Positions 46,364 to 55,787 of a stretch of 64,000 nucleotides of DNA are shown piece by piece. Below the pieces are notes generated by a model, which did no database searches, was not told where the DNA came from, and saw nothing but the letters and a program-made list of their open reading frames with translations. The translations under genes were made by a program, and so were the position numbers. Positions within the stretch are counted from its first letter, which is position 1. The number at the start of each line of letters is the position of its first letter. The DNA comes from an uncultured Maribacter sp. (GTDB taxonomy: Bacteria; Bacteroidota; Bacteroidia; Flavobacteriales; Flavobacteriaceae), in assembly GCF_947496775.1 (NCBI RefSeq), contig NZ_CANMDU010000004.1, positions 62,001 to 126,000 of the forward strand. Direction: 5' to 3'.

Positions 46364-46969
46364 ATGAAAAAATTAATTATTCCTTTTATCCTATTTTCTT
46401 TATTGGCATTTAACGTAGCTCCCGATACCATTTCTAAAGCGGAAAGAAAATTTGGAGTTGCTGAACTCGAAAAAACACAAAAACATTTAAAAAACACCAT
46501 TAAAAACTTATCCGAAGAACAAATAAATTTTAAGCCAACTAAAGAGTCTTGGTCCATTGCAGAATGTTTAGAGCATATTACTATTTCGGAAAATACTTTT
46601 TCAGAAATGTTAACTGGATCATTAAAAACGCCTGCAGATCCAACCAAAAGAGGTGATGTAACTATGTCAGATGATAAACTACTTGCTTTTATAACAACTA
46701 GAGACACCAAAGTTAAAACTTCAAAGTCTTTTGAACCTTCTGGTAAATATGGTTCTTATGAAGAAACTTTGACCAACTTTAATTCGAAAAGAAAAGAAAA
46801 CATAAAGTTTATAAAAAAAACAAAAGAGGATTTACGAAACCATTATGGTAAATTACCATTTGCCACTATTGATGGTTTTCAAATCTTGATTTTCATGTCT
46901 GGACATACAGAAAGACATGTAAAGCAAATGAAAGAAATTAAATCTCATAAAGATTTTCCCAAAAATTAA
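46364..46969 (+). CDS. DinB-superfamily protein with signal peptide
   Basis: A 201-residue four-helix DinB-fold protein. The three metal-ligand histidines of the family are visible: His71 (CLEHITISE), His181 and His185 (GHTERHVKQM). SEEQINFKPTKESWSIAE is the typical early motif. An N-terminal hydrophobic segment (MKKLIIPFILFSLLAFNVA) suggests export. DinB-fold enzymes include thiol transferases and hydrolases; the reaction here is unknown. The large palindrome precedes the gene by 14 nt. Confidence 0.87.
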   Translation: MKKLIIPFILFSLLAFNVAPDTISKAERKFGVAELEKTQKHLKNTIKNLSEEQINFKPTKESWSIAECLEHITISENTFSEMLTGSLKTPADPTKRGDVTMSDDKLLAFITTRDTKVKTSKSFEPSGKYGSYEETLTNFNSKRKENIKFIKKTKEDLRNHYGKLPFATIDGFQILIFMSGHTERHVKQMKEIKSHKDFPKN

Positions 46970-46991
46970 TTTTATCTTAAATATTATATAG

Positions 46992-47018
46992 GCATCTCTT
47001 TTAAAAGAGGTGCTTTTT
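46992..47018 (+). terminator. Terminator between the DinB-like gene and the DUF5689 lipoprotein gene
   Basis: GCATCTCTTTT / AAAAGAGGTGC (one G-T pair) followed by a T run; the two genes converge here. Confidence 0.8.
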
Positions 47019-47085
47019 TAATTTCAAAAGAATACTTTTCAAAATTTCCCCTTATAAATATATACTTTCTTATTGGAACAAAATA

Positions 47086-48459
47086 TTAATTATGTTTTCC
47101 AGGAGTATAATCGTCAGGAGCCATTTGCGGGTTATTTATAGTACCACTACCCCCAGTATCATTAATAATTATCCATTCCGAGGGTGTATAAATAGAGTTG
47201 CCTTTTAATACATTAGATCTTCGCAATGCCCGCCCATCTTCAAATTCATGATTTGTATCAGAACCATCTTGCCCTACAACCCCAAAAACATCTATTATAG
47301 TTCCAAAAGGGTCTAATAGAATAAAATTATCATCTCCATTAGAATCCGCTGGACTATTAGCTCCAACTTCTAAATCGGGTAAAAAACCGTAAATAGAATT
47401 AAAATATTCCGCATTTGGTGCTAAAATAATAGTACTATTTGGCCGTATTTCTAAATCCGATAAATCCACTTCAGAGCTAATTTCTGTATTACTATTTGTA
47501 AATCTTTGAAGTAACCACCCCTTTAAAGATATTACTGTTTCACTTGCATTATATAACTCTATATACCGGCCTGAACTATTATTATCAGGATCTGCCAATT
47601 CAGAGATTAAAATAGCTGTGGATGTAAACTCACCTATATTATCTTTACAGCGTTCTAGAGTAAAGTCAATATCATCTAAACTTCTAATAATTAAATAGTA
47701 ATTTTTAGAATCTCTGGATAGTACACCTGTAATAGAACCTCTTAAGCTTGGTATAATTTGCTCTTGAAAATTGGAATATCCACTATTAAGAACAATTATT
47801 CTGTTATCCTCACAATCTTCTAAAGTACGTCCTGTTTCTCGTTCTTTTTCTGCAAAACTTAAACCCAATATCTCTTTGGAGAACTCTATATCGTTAATAG
47901 TAATTAGTGTATTTAAAAGAGCATTATTTATTTCTGAAATAGTAACCAATTTAGGTTTTAGTTCTTTAGTCTTTGTACAAGATATAAACAAATGTTGTTT
48001 TAAAGATAGTGCTGGTAACCTTCCTATTGATATGTTCCCAAAAGAAGTAAAGACACCTCCAATTTTGTAAAGTCCTTTATTTTTTCCAAAATAAAGTCCT
48101 TTCAGTTTTATCATAATTTTAGAACCTACAGGATAGAACAAATGAGAATCTTGAAGTTCTATTTCTATTTGTATTCCATGCTCTGCACTTTCATATTTAT
48201 CCTGACAATGTAAAACACTAAAAAAATTTCCTTCTTTATCAGATGATACTACAATGGCTTCTAAAATAAGATCTTCTTGAATTTGAAATATCTCATCTTT
48301 ATATTTATTTTTTAAATCTTCTATTGTAATATTTGGTTTTAAACCATCTTCGCATAACCTATTTGGAGTATCAAAGTTTTTATCTGTTACGCAATTACTG
48401 CACAATAAAAAACACCCAAGAAAAAGAATATATATTATGTCATTCTTTATAAAACTCAT
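47086..48459 (-). CDS. DUF5689 / lamin-tail domain lipoprotein
   Basis: A 457-residue lipoprotein (hydrophobic signal, then LLCSNC with the lipidated cysteine). The first half fits DUF5689, an OB-like domain of Bacteroidota surface proteins (ITIEDLKNKYKD, LEAIVVSSDKEGNFFSVLH, with a second copy-like segment SITGVLSRDSKNYYLIIRSLDDIDF in part). Residues about 275-455 form a lamin-tail domain (LISELADPDNNSSGRYIEL, NASETVISLKGWLLQ). Both domains occur with extracellular nucleases and phosphoesterases. It is 12 nt downstream of a TonB receptor gene, so it is likely that receptor's surface partner. Confidence 0.85.
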   Translation of the reverse strand: MSFIKNDIIYILFLGCFLLCSNCVTDKNFDTPNRLCEDGLKPNITIEDLKNKYKDEIFQIQEDLILEAIVVSSDKEGNFFSVLHCQDKYESAEHGIQIEIELQDSHLFYPVGSKIMIKLKGLYFGKNKGLYKIGGVFTSFGNISIGRLPALSLKQHLFISCTKTKELKPKLVTISEINNALLNTLITINDIEFSKEILGLSFAEKERETGRTLEDCEDNRIIVLNSGYSNFQEQIIPSLRGSITGVLSRDSKNYYLIIRSLDDIDFTLERCKDNIGEFTSTAILISELADPDNNSSGRYIELYNASETVISLKGWLLQRFTNSNTEISSEVDLSDLEIRPNSTIILAPNAEYFNSIYGFLPDLEVGANSPADSNGDDNFILLDPFGTIIDVFGVVGQDGSDTNHEFEDGRALRRSNVLKGNSIYTPSEWIIINDTGGSGTINNPQMAPDDYTPGKHN

Positions 48460-48471
48460 TCTACATCCCTA

Positions 48472-51204
48472 TTAAAAACTTATTGCGAAATTTAAAAAAT
48501 ACGTTCTTCCATAACCATACCAATATTTTGGCGCAAAAGAAGGAGAACCGCTTAAATTATCTTTTTTTAATTGTCCGTAATTACCATTTCTACTTTGCTC
48601 ATAACCTCCCGTACGGTATGAAGAATTAAATATATTATTTAGACTTACAAAAACACTTATATATTTCCCATTCCGAAGCCATGATTTTCCTCCTATAGCA
48701 TTTAAAAGATAGAAATCATCCAAAGGCTTTTGAGCTAACAAACGTTCCACATTTTCCTCAGTTGCATCTGCAAATTTTTCTCCTGTTTCCGGATCTAAAG
48801 AAAAGCTATCTGTACGTGTTATTGTAGATATATTTGCGTAATTATCCCCCATATAATTAGCGCTTAAACCTACCCACCAATATTTAGGGTCTCTATAATC
48901 AATTCCCAGTGCTAATGCCTTTTGCGGACCTTGCGCCAGCCTATAATTTTTTAATTTAGCGCTTCCCAAATCTATTCTACCAATAGTATTTATTAATTCT
49001 TCTTCTGCATCTGCTGTATCAAAATTTATGGATACATTTGGGTTACTAGCATAGGTATACTTTGCTAAAGAAAGTACTCCTGTTAATCGTACAGAAGAAG
49101 ATAATTGATACTCCAGCCCTATTTCTGTTCCTAAATGTAATTTATCTACTCCTGTTAATACTTCTTGCACAAAGTCCGACCCAACACCGGCATCTACATA
49201 AAAAAAGTTAACATCTGTAGTATTCCGAAAAAGTGTATGGAAACCTGTAATTCTAGCCGTAAGTTTAGGTAAGCGAATAAAATAACTCATATCTAAACTA
49301 GTTACTTTTTCTTCTTCTAGGTTAGGCACTATTAAATTATTTTCTCTAGGGTTAATAAATATGTTTTGTAGGGTAGGCGGTCTCTCTACAATAGCTCCCT
49401 TTACAGTAATCCAATTTCTACCATTAAACTTATAAGTAAAACCCATTTTTACACTAATAGTAGAAAAAGAAGTTTTTTCACTTTTCCCTAAAGATGAGGT
49501 TATAAAACGTTGATTTTTAAAAAGACCTTCTCTTTGAAAGTTCGAAACAGCATAACTACCAGTAAAAAATGCATTCCAATTTTTGGTTTTATATTTTAAT
49601 TGCCCGAACGCTTTAATTTTTGATGCATTTATAACATAATTATAATTAAAAGTATCTCCCTCAACCCTCTCATTATTTCCATCTACGTTATTGAGAGTAC
49701 CTGAAAAAGCATCAATATCTCTATGAAAATTAGCTCCTAAAAGATCTTCTATTCTTGCATAATTAGTAGAACGCAAGTTTTGATAAAATGCTCCTAAATC
49801 CAAATGTATCTTCTCATTAATATCGAAATTAGTAACACTATTCATTACTAATCTCTTATCCTTTATCACATCATTATACAAAATATACGAAGCTCCGGAT
49901 AAACTATTTAAATTTGCTGTATACAAATTATCCCAATCTATCTGAGGGGTTAATAAAAAATCTTCCTTTGCCTTATTAGCACTATAGAAATTAGCTCCAA
50001 TAGGGCTATTTATGTAAAAGCTTGGTAAATATCTATAATATGTTTTATATGGGTTAGGAGCATTATAATACCCTAATCTACTTTTTGAACGATCACCTAA
50101 CTGATAGAATATGCCAGTATTTATTTGTAGCTTCTCTTTTTTATAAAAATGATTAAATAGTAGTAGCGGTTCTTGAATTTTTCTTTCTCTAGAATTGCGA
50201 TTTTTTCCATTCTGATTTCCCCAATACGGGTTGTATTTATTGCTTGTCATATTAAAAACCTCTTCTGTTATTGCCGAGGAACTTCCTCTTCTATTGGAGG
50301 CTAAAAAAGCAGTAAACAAAAAATGGTGGTTCTTGTTTAGTTGGTATTCCAATGCCCCAAAAACAGAAAAAGCGTCGTACAAAGTACCATTAGCATATCC
50401 GCTTTTAGCCCATCTTCTGGAACTAGATATACTATACGTAATACCTTTATTATTTATTCTAGAAGTATATGTTGCCATAAACCTACCACTATATGTTCTA
50501 TTAGATGTCGAAGAAGATAGCCTTAACCCAGACCGCATATTAGAGGGTCGTGTATCTATATTTGTAGTTCCTAGAATTCCCCCAAAAGTAGAAGAAGCTG
50601 GTGCCAAACCAAATGAAAATTCTTGATTTCTGGTTACATCGTTCAGGCCTCCCCAGTTATTCCATTGCGGTCTTCCGTCTATTAACTTATTCATTGGTAA
50701 TCCGTTAATTAAAACTTCTCCATTTTGAGAATCGTAACCTCTGACTCTAAAAAATGCTTGTCCAAAATCGAATGCTGCTCTATTTAAAAAAATATCTTTT
50801 GTAGCTTGTAAAATCCCGGAGGTAATAGTCTCTCCCTGATCATCTGCCAAATCTGAATCAGTTAATGAAATTAAATTAGTGCTCTTTTCGGCTCTAATAT
50901 CGGGCTCTAAATAAATACTTCCTAAATCTAAGATACCCTTGGGGTATACTATCGGAATATTCTTAGTTACATAATCTTTCGCTACAATTTGTAAAATTAG
51001 GTTTTCTCTGTTTTTTAAGATAATTTGAAAAGTACCATTTTCAGCAGAAAACGTAGAATTACCAGTTCCTACGATTTCAATAAAAACATTTTTTATTACA
51101 TCCTTATTCATCGAAGATTTTACAATTCCTACGACTTTTGAGTGCTCTTGAGCTCCCAAAAATTGTAGCATAAGAAAACCGAGCGAAAAAAGAAAATATC
51201 GCAT
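48472..51204 (-). CDS. TonB-dependent receptor of the putative nuclease locus
   Basis: A 910-residue receptor with a signal peptide (MRYFLFSLGFLMLQFLGAQ), a carboxypeptidase-regulatory-like domain (about 22-95), a plug (about 125-230; DFGQAFFRVRGYDSQNGEVL, NGLPMNKLIDGRPQWNNWGG in part) and a beta-barrel ending AISF. It is co-transcribed with the DUF5689/LTD lipoprotein and divergent from a secreted endonuclease/phosphatase-family enzyme. That suggests import of nucleic-acid or phosphodiester breakdown products, by context only. No SusD gene is present. Confidence 0.92.
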   Translation of the reverse strand: MRYFLFSLGFLMLQFLGAQEHSKVVGIVKSSMNKDVIKNVFIEIVGTGNSTFSAENGTFQIILKNRENLILQIVAKDYVTKNIPIVYPKGILDLGSIYLEPDIRAEKSTNLISLTDSDLADDQGETITSGILQATKDIFLNRAAFDFGQAFFRVRGYDSQNGEVLINGLPMNKLIDGRPQWNNWGGLNDVTRNQEFSFGLAPASSTFGGILGTTNIDTRPSNMRSGLRLSSSTSNRTYSGRFMATYTSRINNKGITYSISSSRRWAKSGYANGTLYDAFSVFGALEYQLNKNHHFLFTAFLASNRRGSSSAITEEVFNMTSNKYNPYWGNQNGKNRNSRERKIQEPLLLFNHFYKKEKLQINTGIFYQLGDRSKSRLGYYNAPNPYKTYYRYLPSFYINSPIGANFYSANKAKEDFLLTPQIDWDNLYTANLNSLSGASYILYNDVIKDKRLVMNSVTNFDINEKIHLDLGAFYQNLRSTNYARIEDLLGANFHRDIDAFSGTLNNVDGNNERVEGDTFNYNYVINASKIKAFGQLKYKTKNWNAFFTGSYAVSNFQREGLFKNQRFITSSLGKSEKTSFSTISVKMGFTYKFNGRNWITVKGAIVERPPTLQNIFINPRENNLIVPNLEEEKVTSLDMSYFIRLPKLTARITGFHTLFRNTTDVNFFYVDAGVGSDFVQEVLTGVDKLHLGTEIGLEYQLSSSVRLTGVLSLAKYTYASNPNVSINFDTADAEEELINTIGRIDLGSAKLKNYRLAQGPQKALALGIDYRDPKYWWVGLSANYMGDNYANISTITRTDSFSLDPETGEKFADATEENVERLLAQKPLDDFYLLNAIGGKSWLRNGKYISVFVSLNNIFNSSYRTGGYEQSRNGNYGQLKKDNLSGSPSFAPKYWYGYGRTYFLNFAISF

Positions 51205-51321
51205 GTTAGATTGGTATGGTTAGTATCAACTTATATTAAATATAGTAATAATCAGATAAATATGTATGAAAAATCTTTAATATAAATAATTTATCGATAT
51301 TTATACACCAATATTTAAATT

Positions 51322-52362
51322 ATGAATTATAGGTATATTCTCTTATTCTTTCTGATATCTTATAATAGTTTTTCTCAAAATAAAAACAACTATCAGATAC
51401 GTACTATAGCCTTTTATAATGTTGAAAATCTTTTTGATACTCTGAACGATTCTCTAAAAAGGGATGATGATAGAACTCCTAATGGAAAAGACCAATGGAC
51501 AAAAAAACGTTATCTAAAAAAAATAGAAAACACCTCTAAAGTAATTACAGAAATAGGTGCAAAAATTACAAATACTTCTCCTGATATTATTGGATTATGC
51601 GAAATAGAAAACTTGCAAGTCATAGAAGATTTAATAAGCCATCCTAATTTAATAACAAAAAATTACGGCATAATACATTTTAATTCCCCTGATGAGCGGG
51701 GTATTGATGTGGCTCTCCTTTATAAAAAGAATATTTTTCTGCCCGATGCCTTTGTAAGTCATAGATTGTTATTAGAAACTAAAGAGGGATATAGAGATTA
51801 CACTAGAGACCAATTGGTCGTAAGTGGTTTTTTAGATAATGATAAAATTCATTTTATTGTAAACCATTGGCCTTCTAGAAGTGGCGGAGAAGTTCGTAGT
51901 AAACCAAATAGGTTAGCTGCTGCAAAACTAAACAAACGAATTATAGATTCAATTTCTAGAACAGAAGTCTTACCAAAAATTATTAGTATGGGCGATCTCA
52001 ATGATGACCCTACGGATGATAGTCTTAAAAAAATATTACGCACCACAGGTAAAAAGAATAAACTAGAAGATGGTGACCTATACAATCCTATGGAGAAACT
52101 GTATAAAAAAGGAGTAGGTTCCTTAGCCTATAGAGATAAATGGTTTCTGTTCGATCAATTTTTCATGACTAAACCTTTAACTGAACCTATAAATAAGCAA
52201 TATACTTTTTGGAAAACTGGTGTATATAACCCTACATATTTGATTACACCAAACGGAAGATACCAAGGATACCCATTGCGAACTTACGCAGGAGGAAGTT
52301 ATACCGGTGGGTATAGTGACCATTTCCCCGTATATATTTATTTAATTCGAAAGATAGAATAA
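51322..52362 (+). CDS. Secreted endonuclease/exonuclease/phosphatase-family enzyme
   Basis: A 346-residue enzyme with a signal peptide (MNYRYILLFFLISYNSFSQ). It carries all EEP motifs: FYNVENLFDT, LCEIENLQV (metal-binding Glu), VNHWPSRSGG, SMGDLNDDPTD, and YSDHFPVYIY with the catalytic Asp-His. It could cleave extracellular DNA, RNA or phosphodiesters. It is divergent from a TonB receptor-DUF5689/LTD operon 117 nt away and probably works with it. It is unrelated in role to the cytoplasmic exonuclease III at 35.9 kb despite the shared fold. Confidence 0.92.
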   Translation: MNYRYILLFFLISYNSFSQNKNNYQIRTIAFYNVENLFDTLNDSLKRDDDRTPNGKDQWTKKRYLKKIENTSKVITEIGAKITNTSPDIIGLCEIENLQVIEDLISHPNLITKNYGIIHFNSPDERGIDVALLYKKNIFLPDAFVSHRLLLETKEGYRDYTRDQLVVSGFLDNDKIHFIVNHWPSRSGGEVRSKPNRLAAAKLNKRIIDSISRTEVLPKIISMGDLNDDPTDDSLKKILRTTGKKNKLEDGDLYNPMEKLYKKGVGSLAYRDKWFLFDQFFMTKPLTEPINKQYTFWKTGVYNPTYLITPNGRYQGYPLRTYAGGSYTGGYSDHFPVYIYLIRKIE

Positions 52363-52364
52363 CA

Positions 52365-52802
52365 TTAAGCCAACCATTGACCCCAAGGGATTCTGCTCAA
52401 TATAAGTACCAAACCTAAACCGTAGAATATAGCAATGCTTTTAAATTTTTTATCTCCTTCTACAAACTTTTTATGACGAGACCAGCCAATTGTAATTAAT
52501 ACTAAAGCAATTATATTTATAAAAGGGTGTTCTACAGCTAATAACCTTGCTGGAGCATTTAAGCCACCCATTCCTAACGCTTGTATTGCTTTTAAGCCAT
52601 TTGCAGAAACGAAATACAGTATTAAACCTACCAAAAGTTGAATATGACATAAAATCATAGCAAATAGGCTTAAACGCAAGTCTTTACCCATAGTAAATAT
52701 TTTTTTGCCAACTAAGCCAATAATAGCGTTAGCAACTGCTAAAAATAAAACTGCTAATGCAACATAAGCTAAATAAGAGTGTAACGTTTTTACAATTTCC
52801 AT
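52365..52802 (-). CDS. Four-helix membrane protein (cytochrome-b-like, conserved in Bacteroidota)
   Basis: A 145-residue integral membrane protein with four hydrophobic helices (about 8-30, 43-66, 90-107, 121-140). Histidines are in helix-end positions: His8 in TLHSYLAYV, His53 in CHIQLLVG, His92 in VEHPFINI. That could ligate heme, as in small b-type cytochromes, but no firm motif proves it. The gene is convergent with the secreted EEP enzyme (2-nt gap) and begins just after the terminator of the second TonB receptor. Confidence 0.72.
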   Translation of the reverse strand: MEIVKTLHSYLAYVALAVLFLAVANAIIGLVGKKIFTMGKDLRLSLFAMILCHIQLLVGLILYFVSANGLKAIQALGMGGLNAPARLLAVEHPFINIIALVLITIGWSRHKKFVEGDKKFKSIAIFYGLGLVLILSRIPWGQWLA

Positions 52803-52842
52803 AGTAATTATTTATTCGATAAAAATAGTGAATTTTCGGCAT

Positions 52843-52869
52843 AAAAAACCCTGCTAAAATGCAGGGTTT
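52843..52869 (-). terminator. Terminator after the second TonB receptor gene
   Basis: Arms AAACCCTGC / GCAGGGTTT with a 6-nt loop. On the minus strand it is followed by a T run. Confidence 0.85.
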
Positions 52870-52891
52870 AATTTTATGTAAAAACTTTTGT

Positions 52892-55618
52892 TTAAAAGTT
52901 AAATCGAACACTTGCGTTCCATGTTCTTCCAAAACCAAAGAAAACTCTATTACTAACATTGATACCATCATAGGTTTCATCACCAGCTTCTGCAAAATCA
53001 TTTGTATCGGATTCAGCAATATAAGTTGTATCAAATAGGTTATTTACATTTACTCTAAAATTTAGTGCGTTTTCTCCTATAGGCAATTTGAAAGAAACAC
53101 CAGCATCAGTTAAGCCAAAAGAAGGAAGTTTCAATGATCCGTTCTCATCGATACGAGTAATATCGAAATCAGCATATAAGTTATCCGCATAGCGATATCC
53201 TAAATCCACAGCTAAGTTTTCTAATATATTATAATTCACCCCCATCGCAGCAGTAAACTGAGCAGCATCACCTACTTTAACTCCATCTAAATTCAAAACT
53301 TGGGTTTGCTCTACACCGTCAATAACAATAGGGGATTGATCGTTGTCAAAAAATGTTGCAGTAATGTTATCTTTATACTCCCAGTTACCGATAGAGACCA
53401 TACCGGTAAATGATAATTTATCACTTGCCTGTAGTCTTGCATCGAATTCTAACCCTGAGTGCACTTGTGTAATACCCAAAATATTTCCTGTTCCTCTAAC
53501 CTCATCAGGTTCGCCTCTATTAAAAGTAGCTGTAACATTATCAAATCTATCTTTCCAACTAGTTCTATACAAGTTTACATTAGCTCTGAATTTTGAACTT
53601 CTATATCCATAACCTAATTCAAAACCAACAATTATTTCATTCGTTAAATCGGGGTTTAGACTATTGCTAAAATTTAAATAAACAGCATCAAATAAAGGTT
53701 GTTTTGAATAATACCCAGCATTAGCAAATAAATTGTGGTTTTCGTTAATATTCCAATTTAAACCACTTTTTACATTACCACCAAGAATGTTTTCGAAATC
53801 TGTTTTTTCTGGAGGTGTTTCTCCAAAAAACTCTTCACGAGCAAAACCTTGGTTCGATAAGGCTCCTTGTATGAAACCAGTAACATCCTCTGTAAAGTTG
53901 TACTCAACTTGAGCAAAAACGCCTAACCAGTTTACAAAGCCAGTATTATAATAATCTATTTTTTCTTCATCATCAATATTACTAAAGACCCACCAAGGAG
54001 CGTCGCCAGCATAAGTTTCCGTAAACAGGTTTGATGCTCCTTCACCTAAAGGGTTATTACGATCATCTGTTTGCTGATAAACATCACCTCCTAATAAATC
54101 ATTTACTCTACGATAGTGAAATCCTTTATATTTTCTGATATCTACCCCAAAATCTATGGTTAATTTATCGCTTATCCGATTGTTAAAATTAGCTAGTAAT
54201 CCATACCAGTTATGAGAATTTATAGATGACCTTCTAGTAATACCATTAGTGTTATTTTCATTTGGGTTTCTATCGCTATTATTAACATATTGACCATCAA
54301 TTTGTTCTCTGGCGTTACCTCCATTAAAATCGGCTACAACTGTTCCACTATTGAAGGCCTTAATATCGTCTACCCGTATTAAACCATCTGCTGTTCTTGG
54401 CAAAGCAAATTGTCTTCTGCCTCCAATTTCACCAATCTCTCCTAATGAACCACCACGACCGAAAGAAGCATATGCGTTAGTTTGTAATGTTGTTTTACTA
54501 CTCAATTCCCAATTCCAACTTAAACTAATAACTGGTTTATGATAAAAATTACCCGCAAACGTGTATTCCTCTCCATCTAAACGTCCCCAACTCTCATTAT
54601 ACCTTCTGTTCGGTTCGCCATCGCCTTTTCCATATTGAATCTGCTGTTCAATAGATGTTGCTCGACCTCTTCTATTGTGCCATTGTGGCGCTCCAGTTAC
54701 CATAAATTCTAAACTATGATCTCCGCTTGTATAACCAAGTCCTACAAAGAAATTATACCCTTCGAAATTAGTACCATCAGCATACATATTACCACCTGTT
54801 CTACTTAAAAGTAAAGAAGTTGAGAAACCGTTTTCTAAAATACCTGAAGAATAGGATGCCAATGTTTTAACATAACCATCATTACCTACAGTAGCACCGA
54901 AAGAACCCCCTTTTGGGTTTTGCGATGTTTTTGTAACAACATTTATGGTACCACCAACAGATGATACTGCAAGTTTAGACGACCCCAAACCTCTTTGCAC
55001 TTGTATAGCAGATGTTACATCTGAAAGTCCGGCCCAATTACTCCAAAAAACTCTACCATTCTCCATGTCGTTTACAGGAATACCATTTATCATTACCGCC
55101 GAATTATTTGTATCAAACCCTCGAATGTTCACACGGCCATCTCCAAAACCACCACCAGACTTAGTAGCGTAGATAGAAGGGGTTGTATTCAATATTTCTG
55201 GAAGTTCTTGAGACCCTAACTTTTCTTGAATTTCAGCGAATTTAATTGTAGAAACTGCGACAGGAGTCTTTCTGTCTTTAGCAATATCCTGAACACCAGT
55301 TACAATAACCCCCTCCAGCTCCTCTGCATTTGGTTCTAAAGAAATAACCCCAATACTACCTGTTGAAGTAAAAGGAACTTTTTTGCTAACAAAACCTATA
55401 TAAGAAACCACTAAAGTTCCAGAGTTTTCAGAAACTTCGATTGTAAAGTTACCATCAAAATCTGTCGATGTTCCATTTGTTGTTCCTTGAACTATAACAC
55501 TGGCACCTGGTAACGGAGAGTTTGTACCTTCTTCTAATATTGTTCCAGAAATAACTGTTTGTGAAAATGCAACAGCAGTCATTAAAAAGGCTGCTAATGC
55601 GATGTACATTTTTTTCAT
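52892..55618 (-). CDS. TonB-dependent receptor (second of the 47-56 kb cluster)
   Basis: About 908 residues. I start at the Met of MKKMYIALAAFLMTAVAFSQ, a clear signal peptide; the open frame extends 15 codons upstream, but that extension is not signal-like. Domains in order: carboxypeptidase-regulatory (TNSPLPGASVIVQGTTNGTS), plug (STIKFAEIQEKLGSQELPEIL, VNIRGFDTNNSAVMINGIPV, both in part) and a barrel ending NASVRFNF. There is no SusD or hydrolase directly beside it. It has its own promoter box and terminator, so it is a single-gene unit. The substrate is unknown. Confidence 0.93.
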   Translation of the reverse strand: MKKMYIALAAFLMTAVAFSQTVISGTILEEGTNSPLPGASVIVQGTTNGTSTDFDGNFTIEVSENSGTLVVSYIGFVSKKVPFTSTGSIGVISLEPNAEELEGVIVTGVQDIAKDRKTPVAVSTIKFAEIQEKLGSQELPEILNTTPSIYATKSGGGFGDGRVNIRGFDTNNSAVMINGIPVNDMENGRVFWSNWAGLSDVTSAIQVQRGLGSSKLAVSSVGGTINVVTKTSQNPKGGSFGATVGNDGYVKTLASYSSGILENGFSTSLLLSRTGGNMYADGTNFEGYNFFVGLGYTSGDHSLEFMVTGAPQWHNRRGRATSIEQQIQYGKGDGEPNRRYNESWGRLDGEEYTFAGNFYHKPVISLSWNWELSSKTTLQTNAYASFGRGGSLGEIGEIGGRRQFALPRTADGLIRVDDIKAFNSGTVVADFNGGNAREQIDGQYVNNSDRNPNENNTNGITRRSSINSHNWYGLLANFNNRISDKLTIDFGVDIRKYKGFHYRRVNDLLGGDVYQQTDDRNNPLGEGASNLFTETYAGDAPWWVFSNIDDEEKIDYYNTGFVNWLGVFAQVEYNFTEDVTGFIQGALSNQGFAREEFFGETPPEKTDFENILGGNVKSGLNWNINENHNLFANAGYYSKQPLFDAVYLNFSNSLNPDLTNEIIVGFELGYGYRSSKFRANVNLYRTSWKDRFDNVTATFNRGEPDEVRGTGNILGITQVHSGLEFDARLQASDKLSFTGMVSIGNWEYKDNITATFFDNDQSPIVIDGVEQTQVLNLDGVKVGDAAQFTAAMGVNYNILENLAVDLGYRYADNLYADFDITRIDENGSLKLPSFGLTDAGVSFKLPIGENALNFRVNVNNLFDTTYIAESDTNDFAEAGDETYDGINVSNRVFFGFGRTWNASVRFNF

Positions 55619-55689
55619 TTTTCTAATGTTTGAATTTATCATTATTGTGCAAATGTGTAGCATTTTTTTATGCTTAGCATTAACACAAC

Positions 55690-55715
55690 GTTAAATTAGT
55701 CATGTCAAATTTAAC
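55690..55715. promoter_or_regulatory. Inverted repeat overlapping the -7 box of the second TonB receptor gene
   Basis: GTTAAATT, ten bases, AATTTAAC: 8-bp arms, perfect inverse complements. The right arm overlaps the candidate -7 box at 55706-55713, the position expected for a repressor or iron/phosphate-type regulator site. Confidence 0.45.
55706..55713 (-). promoter_or_regulatory. Candidate -7 box (TAAATTTG) for the second TonB receptor gene
   Basis: An exact TANNTTTG match on the minus strand, 87 nt upstream of the chosen start, between the pgi terminator and the gene. Confidence 0.5.
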
Positions 55716-55727
55716 ATAATTTTATCA

Positions 55728-55761
55728 TAAAAAAAGCTTGTAACCTTATAAGTTACAAGCT
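55728..55761 (-). terminator. Terminator after pgi
   Basis: Arms AGCTTGTAAC / GTTACAAGCT with a 7-nt loop; the A tract on the left becomes a T run in the minus-strand RNA. Confidence 0.85.
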
Positions 55762-55787
55762 CTTAATAAAATTAATTATTTATGTAG

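Noticed and set aside
55619-55663. Longer start for the second TonB receptor (15 extra codons)
   Set aside because: The extension lacks signal-peptide character and the MKKM... start gives a canonical Sec signal; the extension is probably the 5' untranslated region.
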